DNA from: Desulforamulus profundi
GTDB taxonomy: Bacteria > Bacillota_B > Desulfotomaculia > Desulfotomaculales > Desulfotomaculaceae
DNA: 11,091 bases
Assembly: GCF_002607855.1 (NCBI RefSeq)
Contig: NZ_AWQQ01000084.1
Span: 1 to 11,091, forward strand
Reading direction: 5' to 3'
Shown: piece after piece, positions 5,238-11,091 of the stretch
How positions within the stretch are numbered: position 1 is the first letter of the stretch
How the letters are laid out: every line of letters starts with the position of its first letter
The notes under the pieces: model-generated
What the model was told of the DNA's origin: nothing
Database searches by the model: none
What the model saw: the letters and a program-made list of their open reading frames with translations, nothing else
Program-made: the position numbers and the translations under genes

Positions 5238-6329
5238 ATGAATATAAACAGAATCTTTCCCTTTGTGGGGGCAAGAATACTTAAAACGGGAGCAGCCGTG
5301 GCTCTGGCAGTGTATATCTGCACCCTGCTGAAATTGGATCCAAAAGTATTTGCAGGTGTAAGCGCCGTCATCAATGTCCAACCTTCCATTTATCGTTCCT
5401 TTCGGAACGCTGTGGAACAAGTCCTAACCCATGTCATCTCGGTGATCATCGCCGTCGTTTGTGGTTATGCCTTTGGCACCGGCCCCCTGATTATCGGGCT
5501 GGCGACCATCATCATTATTACCACCAATGTCAAATTAAATCTTAAACAGGGTGTATCCATGGGGGTTGTGGCCGGGATATTTGTGTTGGACGCACCGCAG
5601 CAAGATTTTTTAAGCCATGCCCTTACCCGGTCCTATGTCATTTTTGTCGGGTTGGGCGCTGCCCTGTTCATCAACAGCTTTTTGCCTCAGCCACGCTACA
5701 GCAGCAGTTTTTTATCCCACCTGGGAAAATTTAATGAAGGATCGGCAAAGTTTTTTGTGGAGTTGGTCAAGGGCTTTATAAAACTTGAGCCAATCAGTGC
5801 GAAAGACTATGAAGTAAAGCGGACAGAGATCAAAGACCTTCTGAGAACAACAAGAGACCTGTTTGAACTACACAAGGAACAAAATCACTATTTGAAACAT
5901 GTTCCCGGCGAGAAACAGGATTTATGGGAGAAATACCTGGACTTTAATGTTAAATTGTTTTATAAGAGCCAGGAAATATACAGCGCCACCCTGCAGCGGT
6001 TGGAATGGCGAAAAGAGCGGGGAGATCCCCCTATATCCAATGAATTTTACATGGTTCTTGGCATGCTGGAGAGAGGCATCCACTCCTTTGAGAAATTAAA
6101 CGATGATTTACATCGATATGTTTTGCAGGGAGAACCCCTGGTACCGGTACAATTCAATGAGCAGTTTTGGGAAGAATTAAGCTATTTTATCGACCGGTGG
6201 CACACCAGGATGACCGGTGCCGACTTTTTACATGCCTTTATGTACGTGTCTGCGGTAGCCAGCGATATTAAGTGGGCCAACAGGAGTATCAAGGAATTTT
6301 CCCCTGTTAAAACACAAGGTGAAGTATAA
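5238..6329 (+). CDS. ArAE/FUSC-type membrane protein (aromatic acid exporter family, ArAE_1)
   Basis: The 363-residue protein has a hydrophobic N-terminal half (residues about 12-155) that can hold about six membrane helices, starting with GARILKTGAAVALAVYICTL, and a long charged helical cytoplasmic half (about 165-355). This two-part layout, and the opening helix followed by a conserved AGVSAVINVQPS stretch, fit the ArAE_1 (formerly DUF939) group of aromatic acid exporter-like proteins, which includes Bacillus subtilis YqjA-type proteins. Transport of aromatic or other small acids is assumed from distant relatives and not shown. ATG 5238 starts 7 bases after the nitrogenase-like stop. AAGGAG (5216-5221) is 16 bases upstream, rather far, so translation may be partly coupled to the preceding frame. 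It probably shares the 4391 promoter. Confidence 0.82.
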   Translation: MNINRIFPFVGARILKTGAAVALAVYICTLLKLDPKVFAGVSAVINVQPSIYRSFRNAVEQVLTHVISVIIAVVCGYAFGTGPLIIGLATIIIITTNVKLNLKQGVSMGVVAGIFVLDAPQQDFLSHALTRSYVIFVGLGAALFINSFLPQPRYSSSFLSHLGKFNEGSAKFFVELVKGFIKLEPISAKDYEVKRTEIKDLLRTTRDLFELHKEQNHYLKHVPGEKQDLWEKYLDFNVKLFYKSQEIYSATLQRLEWRKERGDPPISNEFYMVLGMLERGIHSFEKLNDDLHRYVLQGEPLVPVQFNEQFWEELSYFIDRWHTRMTGADFLHAFMYVSAVASDIKWANRSIKEFSPVKTQGEV

Positions 6330-6357
6330 ACCCTGCCGCTTTTTGGCAGGGTTGTTT
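6329..6357 (+). terminator. Intrinsic terminator of the ArAE gene
   Basis: AACCCTGCC pairs with GGCAGGGTT (9 pairs, seven-base loop), followed by GTTTAT. The first stem base is the last base of the stop codon. Confidence 0.85.
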
Positions 6358-6391
6358 ATATTTAGCTTACCAAGGAAAATCTTTATGAATC

Positions 6392-6419
6392 ACAATTGAA
6401 TTAGATTTTTCATAGATTG
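6392..6419 (+). promoter_or_regulatory. Possible sigma-K-type promoter for the 36-aa peptide
   Basis: AC (6392-6393), 17 bases, then CATAGATTG resembles the mother-cell sigma-K consensus AC-N17-CATANNNTA with one mismatch at the last position. AC is a short motif, so chance is a real possibility. No sigma-A match was seen here. Confidence 0.3.
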
Positions 6420-6442
6420 GTAGAAAAAAAGGGGTTGATACG

Positions 6443-6553
6443 ATGCCTTATGCAGAATCCTGCTCCACGACCTACTGGCTGCCTATTATCTGCTGCGTTT
6501 TTCTTTTCCTGCTTATAATTGCGATTATCGTACTGCTGATTTGGTTCCTGTAA
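6443..6553 (+). CDS. 36-residue single-pass membrane peptide
   Basis: ATG 6443 follows AAGGGG (6429-6434) at 8 bases. The peptide has a short polar start, MPYAESCSTTYW, and then one long hydrophobic helix from residue 13 to the end (rich in Leu, Ile, Val, with C17 and C18). It has no charged residue after position 5. A perfect terminator follows 20 bases after the stop, so this is a complete small transcription unit and not a chance frame. Size and make-up recall the small YjcZ-type hydrophobic sporulation peptides of Firmicutes, but it lacks their Gly-Tyr-rich N-terminus, so I do not assign it to that family. Confidence 0.65.
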   Translation: MPYAESCSTTYWLPIICCVFLFLLIIAIIVLLIWFL

Positions 6554-6574
6554 TCCACAGGCAATCATCAATGG

Positions 6575-6600
6575 AAGCACTGCCCAGGCAGTGCTTTTTT
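6575..6600 (+). terminator. Intrinsic terminator of the 36-aa peptide gene
   Basis: AAGCACTG (6575-6582) pairs with CAGTGCTT (6589-6596) around CCCAGG, ending in a run of six T. Confidence 0.9.
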
Positions 6601-6679
6601 CGTGCATGGATGTATTACCGGTCTCCTAAAAAGCTAAACTAGAAAAGGCAGAATTCAAAGTAAGAAAAGGGTAACGAAA

Positions 6680-7402
6680 ATGTACATAAAAGAACCTTAT
6701 AAAAAACACAGGTATTACTGGATCTTGCTTGGTCTTTTACTTATTCTTTTACCTCTGGGGATTTATTTAAAGGGAATGGCGGTAAAATCAGAGGCCCAGA
6801 ACAGAGCGGCCAAGCCCCAACGAAAACCCCTGGAACAGCGTACAATCATTATTGACCCCGGGCACGGCGGCACTGATCCCGGGGCCTGCCGGGCGGGGGT
6901 TATGGAAAAGGACATTAACCTGGCCATTGCCAAACGGGTGGCCCGGCATGCTGCAGGCTATGAAGTAAAATTTACCCGGGATAAAGATGTTGATTTTACA
7001 AAGCACGGTGTTTATACAAAAGAAGCAGAGCGGCAGGATCTGGACCAAAGGATTGAAATGGCCCGCAGTTTGGGCGGGGAGGTTTTTGTCAGTATCCATG
7101 TAAATACCGGACTGGGTCAGGACGGGGGAGCCATTATTTATTATGATCAGAACAATCAAGGCAGTGTCCGACTGGCCAGGATCATTCAAAAAGAAATGAA
7201 CGAACTATCCGGTATGTCTAAAAGGCCGAGAGCGGATCACTTTTATCTTTTTGAGCATTTAAACATTCCTGTCATCATTATCGAGGCGGGCTGGCTCTGC
7301 AACCCGGAGGAAAGAGAAAGGCTGCAGGACCCGGACTACCAGGATCAACTGGCAGGGGCCATCGGCCGGGGGATCTCCGAATTTCTGAAAACAACCCGCT
7401 AA
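6680..7402 (+). CDS. cwlD: N-acetylmuramoyl-L-alanine amidase, CwlD-like
   Basis: The 240-residue protein has an N-terminal membrane anchor (about residues 13-34) and an Amidase_3 domain (about 54-237). This zinc enzyme cuts the bond between N-acetylmuramic acid and L-alanine in peptidoglycan. The zinc ligands are H62 (IIDPGHGG), E76 (GVMEKDIN) and H140 (VSIHVN), and the catalytic glutamate is E202 (VIIIEAGWLCNPEER). Size, single-domain layout and the anchor fit CwlD, which in spore formers removes stem peptides so that muramic-delta-lactam forms in the spore cortex. There are no cell-wall binding repeats as in autolysins. The usual sequence after the catalytic Glu is LGFLSN; here it is AGWLCN. 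ATG 6680 follows AAAAGGG at 7-8 bases. It is a single gene, convergent with the DUF2680 gene across a shared terminator. Confidence 0.88.
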   Translation: MYIKEPYKKHRYYWILLGLLLILLPLGIYLKGMAVKSEAQNRAAKPQRKPLEQRTIIIDPGHGGTDPGACRAGVMEKDINLAIAKRVARHAAGYEVKFTRDKDVDFTKHGVYTKEAERQDLDQRIEMARSLGGEVFVSIHVNTGLGQDGGAIIYYDQNNQGSVRLARIIQKEMNELSGMSKRPRADHFYLFEHLNIPVIIIEAGWLCNPEERERLQDPDYQDQLAGAIGRGISEFLKTTR

Positions 7403-7406
7403 AACA

Positions 7407-7440
7407 ATCAGCGGCCCTCTGGGACCGCTGATCCAATTTT
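7407..7440. terminator. Bidirectional terminator between cwlD and the DUF2680 gene
   Basis: ATCAGCGG (7407-7414) pairs with CCGCTGAT (7425-7432), with an inner CCC/GGG. AATTTT follows on the plus strand and TTGTTTT on the minus strand, so it can serve both convergent genes. Confidence 0.82.
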
Positions 7441-7443
7441 CGA

Positions 7444-7800
7444 TTAAGATTGAGGCTGCGCCGGCGGGTTATTCATCCATCGTCCGCCGCCCATGCCTTT
7501 ACCGCCGCCGGGTCCCATGCCGTAGCAACCCATACCGCCACCGCCGCCGGGGCAGGTATAGCCGTTCTTGGCACGGAATTCCTTCATTTGGTCAAAATGC
7601 TGTTTCCAGGCTTGCCCCTGTTCCGGTGTCAGGCGTCCGTCTTTCACCGCCTGATCAACCCAGGCTTTTTTCGCTGCAAACATCTGGTCAAACCATGCTT
7701 TGGCCTGCGCGTCGGCGTCACTGGCTGCAAAGGCGGCGGGAACCGCCAGAGCGACAATGGCCAGGATCAGCATTCCTACCAGGATCATGCGCTTGTTCAT
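7444..7800 (-). CDS. Secreted DUF2680/YckD-like protein with Gly-Met-rich tail
   Basis: The 118-residue precursor has a clear signal peptide (basic MNKR, hydrophobic core, AAFA cut near residue 25-26). The mature part starts with a helical region of about 50 residues (AWFDQMFAAKKAWVDQAVKD, then GRLTPEQGQAWKQHFDQM) that matches the DUF2680/YckD pattern, including the conserved G-x-LT-x-EQ turn. The tail (84-118) is low-complexity: Gly runs with Met, C83 and C92. Function is unknown in the family. A Met/Cys/Gly tail outside the membrane could bind copper or another soft metal, but that is speculation. AAAGGAG (7815-7809 on the minus strand) precedes the ATG at 7800 by 8 bases. It is a single gene. 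Confidence 0.85.
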   Translation of the reverse strand: MNKRMILVGMLILAIVALAVPAAFAASDADAQAKAWFDQMFAAKKAWVDQAVKDGRLTPEQGQAWKQHFDQMKEFRAKNGYTCPGGGGGMGCYGMGPGGGKGMGGGRWMNNPPAQPQS

Positions 7801-7821
7801 GTCCTCATCTCCTTTCTTTTG

Positions 7822-7849
7822 TTTATATCATAACCAGAAAGTTTTACAA
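7822..7849 (-). promoter_or_regulatory. Possible promoter of the DUF2680 gene
   Basis: On the minus strand TTGTAA (7849-7844) and TATAAA (7827-7822) are 16 bases apart. The predicted start would fall almost on the ribosome site, so the true promoter could be further up, where a second TTGTAA occurs. Confidence 0.35.
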
Positions 7850-7865
7850 TCTAGTCTCATAAATG

Positions 7866-7894
7866 TTACAAAAGTGTCACGATTTTATTATACT
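7866..7894 (+). promoter_or_regulatory. Possible distal promoter of the lipoprotein gene
   Basis: TTACAA (7866-7871) and TATACT (7889-7894) are 17 bases apart, giving a leader of about 100 bases before ATG 8000. The leader contains the short frame 7915-7980. Confidence 0.45.
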
Positions 7895-7955
7895 TCTGCT
7901 CCATCGGGGGTAAAATGTTTAGCAAACCTAAGGGAAGGCACCGCTTGAAGGTTAA

Positions 7956-7964
7956 TGGTATAAT
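7956..7964 (+). promoter_or_regulatory. Extended -10 promoter of the lipoprotein gene
   Basis: TGG followed directly by TATAAT (7959-7964) is an extended -10 element with no good -35. The start near 7971 supports ATG 8000 and excludes the in-frame codon at 7970. Confidence 0.6.
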
Positions 7965-7999
7965 AAGATTTGTTACATAAAAACAAGGGAGAAGAGAAA

Positions 8000-9064
8000 A
8001 TGAGAAGGTTTATTGTTCTTGCATTAGGATTACTAATCTTCATTACTGGCTGCAGCCAGGCAGCCCGGGATGCCGTAAAGCCGGAGGCGCCTAAAATCCA
8101 GCCCGGTATTCTGAAGGTACATTTTATCGACGTGGGGCAGGCCGATGCCATCCTGGTGCAGGCGGGCGAGGAAAATATGTTGATTGATGCCGGTAACAAT
8201 GAGGACGGGGAAGGGGTGGAGAATTATCTTAAGCAGCAGGGAGTTAAAAAGCTGTCGGTCGTTATGGGGACCCACCCCCACGAGGACCACGTGGGGGGCA
8301 TGGATCATGTAATAAATGCCTTTACCGTTGACAAAGTTTATTTGCCAAAGGTGAATCACAGTACCCAAACCTACAAAGATGTCTTACTGGCTGTCAAAGA
8401 GAAAAACCTGAAAGCCACCGCTGCCCAAGGAGGACAGACCTTCACACTGGGTGAGGCCCGGGTGGACATTTTGGCACCCAATGGCACCGGCTATGAGGAA
8501 CTGAATGACTACAGCATTGTTTGTAAGGTGACCTTTGGGGACAGCAGCTTTCTTTTAACGGGGGATGCCGAAGGGACATCGGAGCAGGAAATGCTGAAAA
8601 AGGGATACAACCTAAAGGCGGAAGTTTTAAAGATCGGTCATCACGGCAGCAGTTCTTCCACCGGAGAGCAGTTTCTGAAGGCGGTATCACCGAAAATGGC
8701 GGTTATCTCCGTGGGGCAGAACAATGACTACGGGCACCCGCACCGGGAGACGCTGCAAAAATTGGCGGCGGCCCAAATCAAAGTTTACCGCACTTCCCAG
8801 GCGGGAACCATTGTCATGACCTCCGACGGGAAGAAAATTGAAGTGGAAACTGCAAGAGCGACTTCGGCGGCAGGGTCGACCGGCCAGAACAAAGAATATG
8901 TTGACAGCCGGGGCCGGGGTCTTATCAAAGGGAATATCAACAAAAAAGGGGATAAAATCTATCACCTGCCGGAACAGGCAAACTATGAAAGAACCAAGCC
9001 TGAGGTCTGGTTTACGACTGAAGCAGAGGCAGAGGCTGCGGGTTTCAGGAAGGCTGACCGGTAA
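8000..9064 (+). CDS. Lipoprotein with ComEC-type metallo-beta-lactamase domain and C-terminal sunset domain
   Basis: Start ATG 8000 follows GGGAGAAGAG and gives a lipoprotein signal peptide with lipobox ITGC, so C18 is lipidated by Lgt and the protein is anchored outside the membrane. The 354-residue product has a metallo-beta-lactamase fold (about residues 37-282) of the ComEC/Rec2 C-terminal type: opening VHFIDVGQADA, metal motif H92-x-H94-x-D96-H97 (THPHEDHVGG), D189 (LLTGDA), H214-H215 (KIGHHGSSSS) and H246/H248 (YGHPHRE). Relatives are thought to be phosphodiesterases or nucleases acting on extracellular DNA or nucleotides. Residues 308-354 form a second domain, with the IKGNIN and IYHLP motifs and an ERTKPEVWF...EAEAAGFRKA ending, known as the sunset domain and often found at the end of secreted nucleases. 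It has no ComEC transport helices, so it is a free-standing hydrolase rather than the DNA uptake channel. Confidence 0.9.
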   Translation: MRRFIVLALGLLIFITGCSQAARDAVKPEAPKIQPGILKVHFIDVGQADAILVQAGEENMLIDAGNNEDGEGVENYLKQQGVKKLSVVMGTHPHEDHVGGMDHVINAFTVDKVYLPKVNHSTQTYKDVLLAVKEKNLKATAAQGGQTFTLGEARVDILAPNGTGYEELNDYSIVCKVTFGDSSFLLTGDAEGTSEQEMLKKGYNLKAEVLKIGHHGSSSSTGEQFLKAVSPKMAVISVGQNNDYGHPHRETLQKLAAAQIKVYRTSQAGTIVMTSDGKKIEVETARATSAAGSTGQNKEYVDSRGRGLIKGNINKKGDKIYHLPEQANYERTKPEVWFTTEAEAEAAGFRKADR

Positions 9065-9131
9065 GTGCCTATTGACCGCTTCGAAGGGAAATAGGCTGTT
9101 AGGAGATAGAAGTTAAATCCTGTGAAACGTC

Positions 9132-9147
9132 CCCTGCCCCGGCAGGG
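9132..9147 (+). repeat. GC-rich hairpin after the lipoprotein gene
   Basis: CCCTGC pairs with GCAGGG around a CCCG loop. A T-run does not follow directly (the next T-rich bases are 20 bases on), so it is not a normal terminator, though no better one follows this gene. A looser inverted repeat, GCCTATT (9067-9073) with AATAGGC (9090-9096), lies just before it. Confidence 0.4.
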
Positions 9148-9223
9148 CGAGAGTAGGGGATAGAGTATTTCTTTAAAATAACGACGGATCCAATGTATAA
9201 ATAATTGCTCTGGTCAAAAATAG

Positions 9224-9252
9224 TTGACTGATATCTAATTTTTTGGTTTAAA
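9224..9252 (+). promoter_or_regulatory. Possible sigma-A promoter upstream of the DUF378 gene
   Basis: TTGACT (9224-9229) and TTTAAA (9247-9252) are separated by 17 bases. The -35 is good and the -10 is weak, so it would be a minor or vegetative start beside the sigma-F-like site. Confidence 0.4.
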
Positions 9253-9254
9253 GT

Positions 9255-9284
9255 GTATAACAATTAACAAATTGGGTAACAATA
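9255..9284 (+). promoter_or_regulatory. Sigma-F-like forespore promoter of the DUF378 gene
   Basis: GTATA (9255-9259), 15 bases, then GGTAACAATA (9275-9284) matches every specified position of the Bacillus subtilis sigma-F consensus as I recall it (GYWTA-N15-GGNRANANTW). The predicted start near 9291 lies about 33 bases before the GTG start. The related sigma-G consensus, which needs a longer spacer and CAT-type -10, fits less well. Confidence 0.6.
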
Positions 9285-9323
9285 CTCATCGTAATCATAT
9301 TTTTTCATCAAGGAGTGATAACG

Positions 9324-9548
9324 GTGGAATTGTTATCCAGAATTGCCTTGGTGCTGGTCATCGTAGGCGCATTAAACTGGTTGCTGGTTGGCCTTTTCAG
9401 CTGGGACCTGGTTGCTGCCCTGCTCGGTGGGGACGCAGTACGGGAAGCCTCTTTGCTAAGCAGAATTATCTACAGCTTAGTAGGTATTTCCGGCATTATT
9501 TTAATTCCCACCCTGTTCCGTGACAGAGCACAGGTAGAAAACAAGTAA
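9324..9548 (+). CDS. DUF378 family small membrane protein
   Basis: GTG 9324 is the likely start because AAGGAG (9310-9315) lies 8 bases upstream; the GTG at 9315 overlaps that ribosome site. The product is 74 residues with two membrane helices (about 7-30 and 46-66). The first contains the family hallmark ALNWLLVGLFSWDLV, with the pattern G-x-L-N-W-x-L-x-G-x-F-x-x-D-L-V; the second follows a short loop with SLLSRIIYSLVGISG. These identify DUF378 (PF04070). Its function is unknown. The sigma-F-like promoter suggests a forespore membrane role, but that is inferred. A strong terminator follows directly, so it is a single-gene unit. Confidence 0.88.
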   Translation: MELLSRIALVLVIVGALNWLLVGLFSWDLVAALLGGDAVREASLLSRIIYSLVGISGIILIPTLFRDRAQVENK

Positions 9549-9556
9549 GACAAAAA

Positions 9557-9588
9557 GCCCTTCACCTGGTGGAGGGCCTTTTGTTTTT
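9557..9588 (+). terminator. Intrinsic terminator of the DUF378 gene
   Basis: GCCCTTCACC (9557-9566) pairs with GGTGGAGGGC (nine Watson-Crick pairs and one G-T) with a tight loop, followed by CTTTTG and then a run of six T. Confidence 0.9.
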
Positions 9589-9710
9589 TCATAATTACTT
9601 TTTTGGATAGTATACCCCTGGAAGGAAGAAGCTCGCAGAAAATCCAGGGCATCAGCCGCTCCAATTTTTTGCATTAGATATAGAACCTGGCAATCAGACT
9701 GCGGGTTGGA

Positions 9711-9716
9711 TATAAT
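9711..9716 (+). promoter_or_regulatory. Likely -10 element of the SbcD-like gene
   Basis: A perfect TATAAT lies 34 bases before ATG 9751. The only -35 candidate at proper distance, TGGCAA (9688-9693), is poor, so strength is uncertain. Confidence 0.45.
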
Positions 9717-9750
9717 TGAACCAGTACAAGTTGCTGAAGGAGTGCAATTT

Positions 9751-11091
9751 ATGGCCACGGTAAAATTTATTCACTGTTCGGATATTCACCTGGGCCGGCA
9801 GCGCCTGGGCGGCAAACTGCCGGATTCGGATTTTGCACAGGCCCTTGATTGGATTGTCCGGTATACCATTGAACAAAAAGCGGACGCCCTGCTTATTGCC
9901 GGGGACCTTTATGATTCTCCCAGCATCCAGCCCCCTGTTTTGCAGCAGGCCACCGCCTGTCTGAAGCCCCTTCAAGAAGCGGGGGTTCCTGTCTTTGCCA
10001 TTGAAGGCAACCACGACCGGGCCACCGTTACCGGAGAGTCACACACCTGGTACGGTATTTAAATGATATCGGACTGATCCACCTGTTATCCATTCCCTTC
10101 ACATCCGAGGGGCCGCTGATTACACCCTGGGATGGTCGGAAAAGAAGCGGTTCCTACATCGACTTCAAAGGAGTCCGCATTGTCGGTGCGGGCTACCTGG
10201 GCGCCGGCACCATTAAAAGGGCCCGCCTGATTGCTGAAACCCTCACAGGCTGGCAGCAGGACGGTAAGCCCGGGGCGTCGATCATGCTGCTGCATGCCGG
10301 GCCTGACTATGTGGTACAAGAAGGCGGCGGATTCTCCAAAGAAAACCTGGAGTTCCTCCACCAATGCGTGGATTACCTGGCCCTGGGCCACATTCACAAA
10401 CCCATGAACCACGGGGGATGGGCCGTCAACCCCGGTTCCCCGGAACATGTCCGTCTGGAAGAGTGCCGTTACGACGGACAACCCCGGGGCATGGCGGTGG
10501 TGGAAATGGACCCGTCCCGGACATGCCCCCTGCAAAGGGTGGAAATTGTGGCGGTTCCCAGGAGAAAAGTCTTCAGCCTGCGCTATGACTGCTCTCCCCA
10601 CAGCAATAAAACCAAGCGGGCCATGGATGCCATTCAGGCAGACATTACAGAAAATCTTCGGGTCCTGGGAGCGTCGCCGGAGGATGCTGTGAGGTTGGAA
10701 CTGACCGGTACGGTCAACCTGGGCCGCATCCGCCTGGATACCGAAGCCCTGGCCCTTTATTTGGAGGAAAACCTGCCGGTGAAGGCTGTGGAGGTAAATT
10801 CCGGCGGCCTGCAGCTGGCTGTCGGGGAAAATTCTCCGGAGGGCACCCTTCAAGAAATTCCTTCCAGGGAGGCCCTTGAACTGTCTGCCATCCATGAGGT
10901 GGTCATGCATAACCCGCTGCCGGGGTTGGAACACCAGGCAGGCATGCTGACCAGGTTGTTTTACCAACTGAAGGAAGATGTGCGCAGCCGGGCCTCGGCC
11001 CAGGAGATCAGGGAAAGGCTTAATGCCTGTGGGCTGCTGGAATTGCTGGTGGCGGAGGCCCTGGAGGAAATGCCGGAGAGGTCCGTGGCCA
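9751..11091 (+). CDS. SbcD/YhaO-type metallophosphoesterase (DNA repair exonuclease), frameshifted and cut by the window edge
   Basis: ATG 9751 follows GAAGGAGTG at 7 bases. Residues 1-100 carry the first metallophosphoesterase motifs: D11-x-H13 (SDIHLG), G-D52-x-x-D55 (AGDLYD) and G-N87-H88-D89. The frame then ends at TAA 10060-10062. The rest continues in another frame from 10053 to the edge, starting RYLNDIGLIHLL, with the last motifs LLHAG (about 10291) and GHIH (about 10387), and a C-terminal capping region. One extra G at 10049-10050 (TGG to TGGG) rejoins the frames as HTW-VRYLND. All five motifs are present and the second part has no further stop in about 1,000 bases, so the gene looks recently broken or simply misread. 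Such proteins are Mre11-like nucleases that work with an SbcC/YhaN ATPase, usually encoded just downstream, here outside the window. Confidence 0.85.

Noticed and set aside
6614..6650. Sigma-G-like promoter before cwlD (GTATT, 18 bases, TAAACTA)
   Set aside because: Only about 4 of 5 and 5 of 7 consensus positions match. Although sporulation control of cwlD is expected, this match is too weak to list.
6788..7189. Minus-strand frame inside cwlD
   Set aside because: Lies wholly within the amidase domain coding region and has no ribosome site or domain.
7450..7833. Plus-strand frame opposite the DUF2680 gene
   Set aside because: The minus strand has signal peptide, ribosome site and family match; this frame is its shadow, kept open by Gly codons.
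9132..9147. GC-rich hairpin as part of a structured RNA
   Set aside because: One short stem with no conserved motif around it; recorded only as a hairpin.
10086..10967. Long minus-strand open frame of 293 codons
   Set aside because: It is the exact antisense of the SbcD-like coding region, whose conserved motifs are on the plus strand. The frame has no recognisable domain, and its length is explained by the high GC of the gene.

Overview
The window looks like chromosomal sequence from an endospore-forming, low-to-mid GC Gram-positive anaerobe of the class Clostridia, possibly a Desulfotomaculum/Desulforamulus-type genome. The genus is a guess from general feel, since no marker here settles it. 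Support for the broad placement: strong AGGAGG-type ribosome binding sites, several TTG/GTG starts, a CwlD-type cell-wall amidase, a textbook match to a forespore sigma-F promoter, and many compact single-gene units, each with its own sigma-A promoter and intrinsic terminator.

Layout, left to right. (1) The 3' end of lgt (prolipoprotein diacylglyceryl transferase) with its terminator. (2) A ferritin-like di-iron protein starting at TTG 589, with a terminator. (3) A decayed tyrosine recombinase (only its catalytic C-terminus survives, with one frameshift) ending against the 3' end of a tRNA-Arg(TCT) gene on the minus strand; this looks like the scar of an element integrated at the tRNA. (4) A small Cys-rich protein with a possible zinc finger. 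(5) A 78-aa protein of unknown function behind a near-ideal promoter that carries a perfect 7-7 palindrome at its start site. (6) An initiator tRNA-fMet with its own promoter and terminator, and a 119-aa unknown protein, both on the minus strand. (7) A PHP-domain (histidinol-phosphatase-like) hydrolase. (8) A strong promoter followed within about 60 bases by an intrinsic terminator, then a truncated and frameshifted nitrogenase component-1-like gene, then an ArAE/FUSC-type membrane protein. (9) A 36-aa membrane peptide. (10) A CwlD-like amidase, convergent with a secreted DUF2680/YckD-like protein. (11) A ComEC-type metallo-beta-lactamase-fold lipoprotein with a C-terminal sunset domain. (12) A DUF378 small membrane protein behind the sigma-F-like promoter. 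(13) An SbcD/YhaO-type metallophosphoesterase that carries one frameshift and runs off the right edge.

The genes do not form one pathway. Common themes are envelope and spore biology (lgt, CwlD, DUF378, the 36-aa peptide) and stand-alone housekeeping genes. I found no CRISPR array, toxin-antitoxin pair, phage structural gene or defence island. The most unusual items are the nitrogenase-like half-gene with its promoter-terminator leader, the tRNA-Arg/integrase scar, and the fact that all three broken reading frames can be restored by adding back one base in a short homopolymer. That last point makes base-calling error a serious alternative to real gene decay, at least for the SbcD-like gene.
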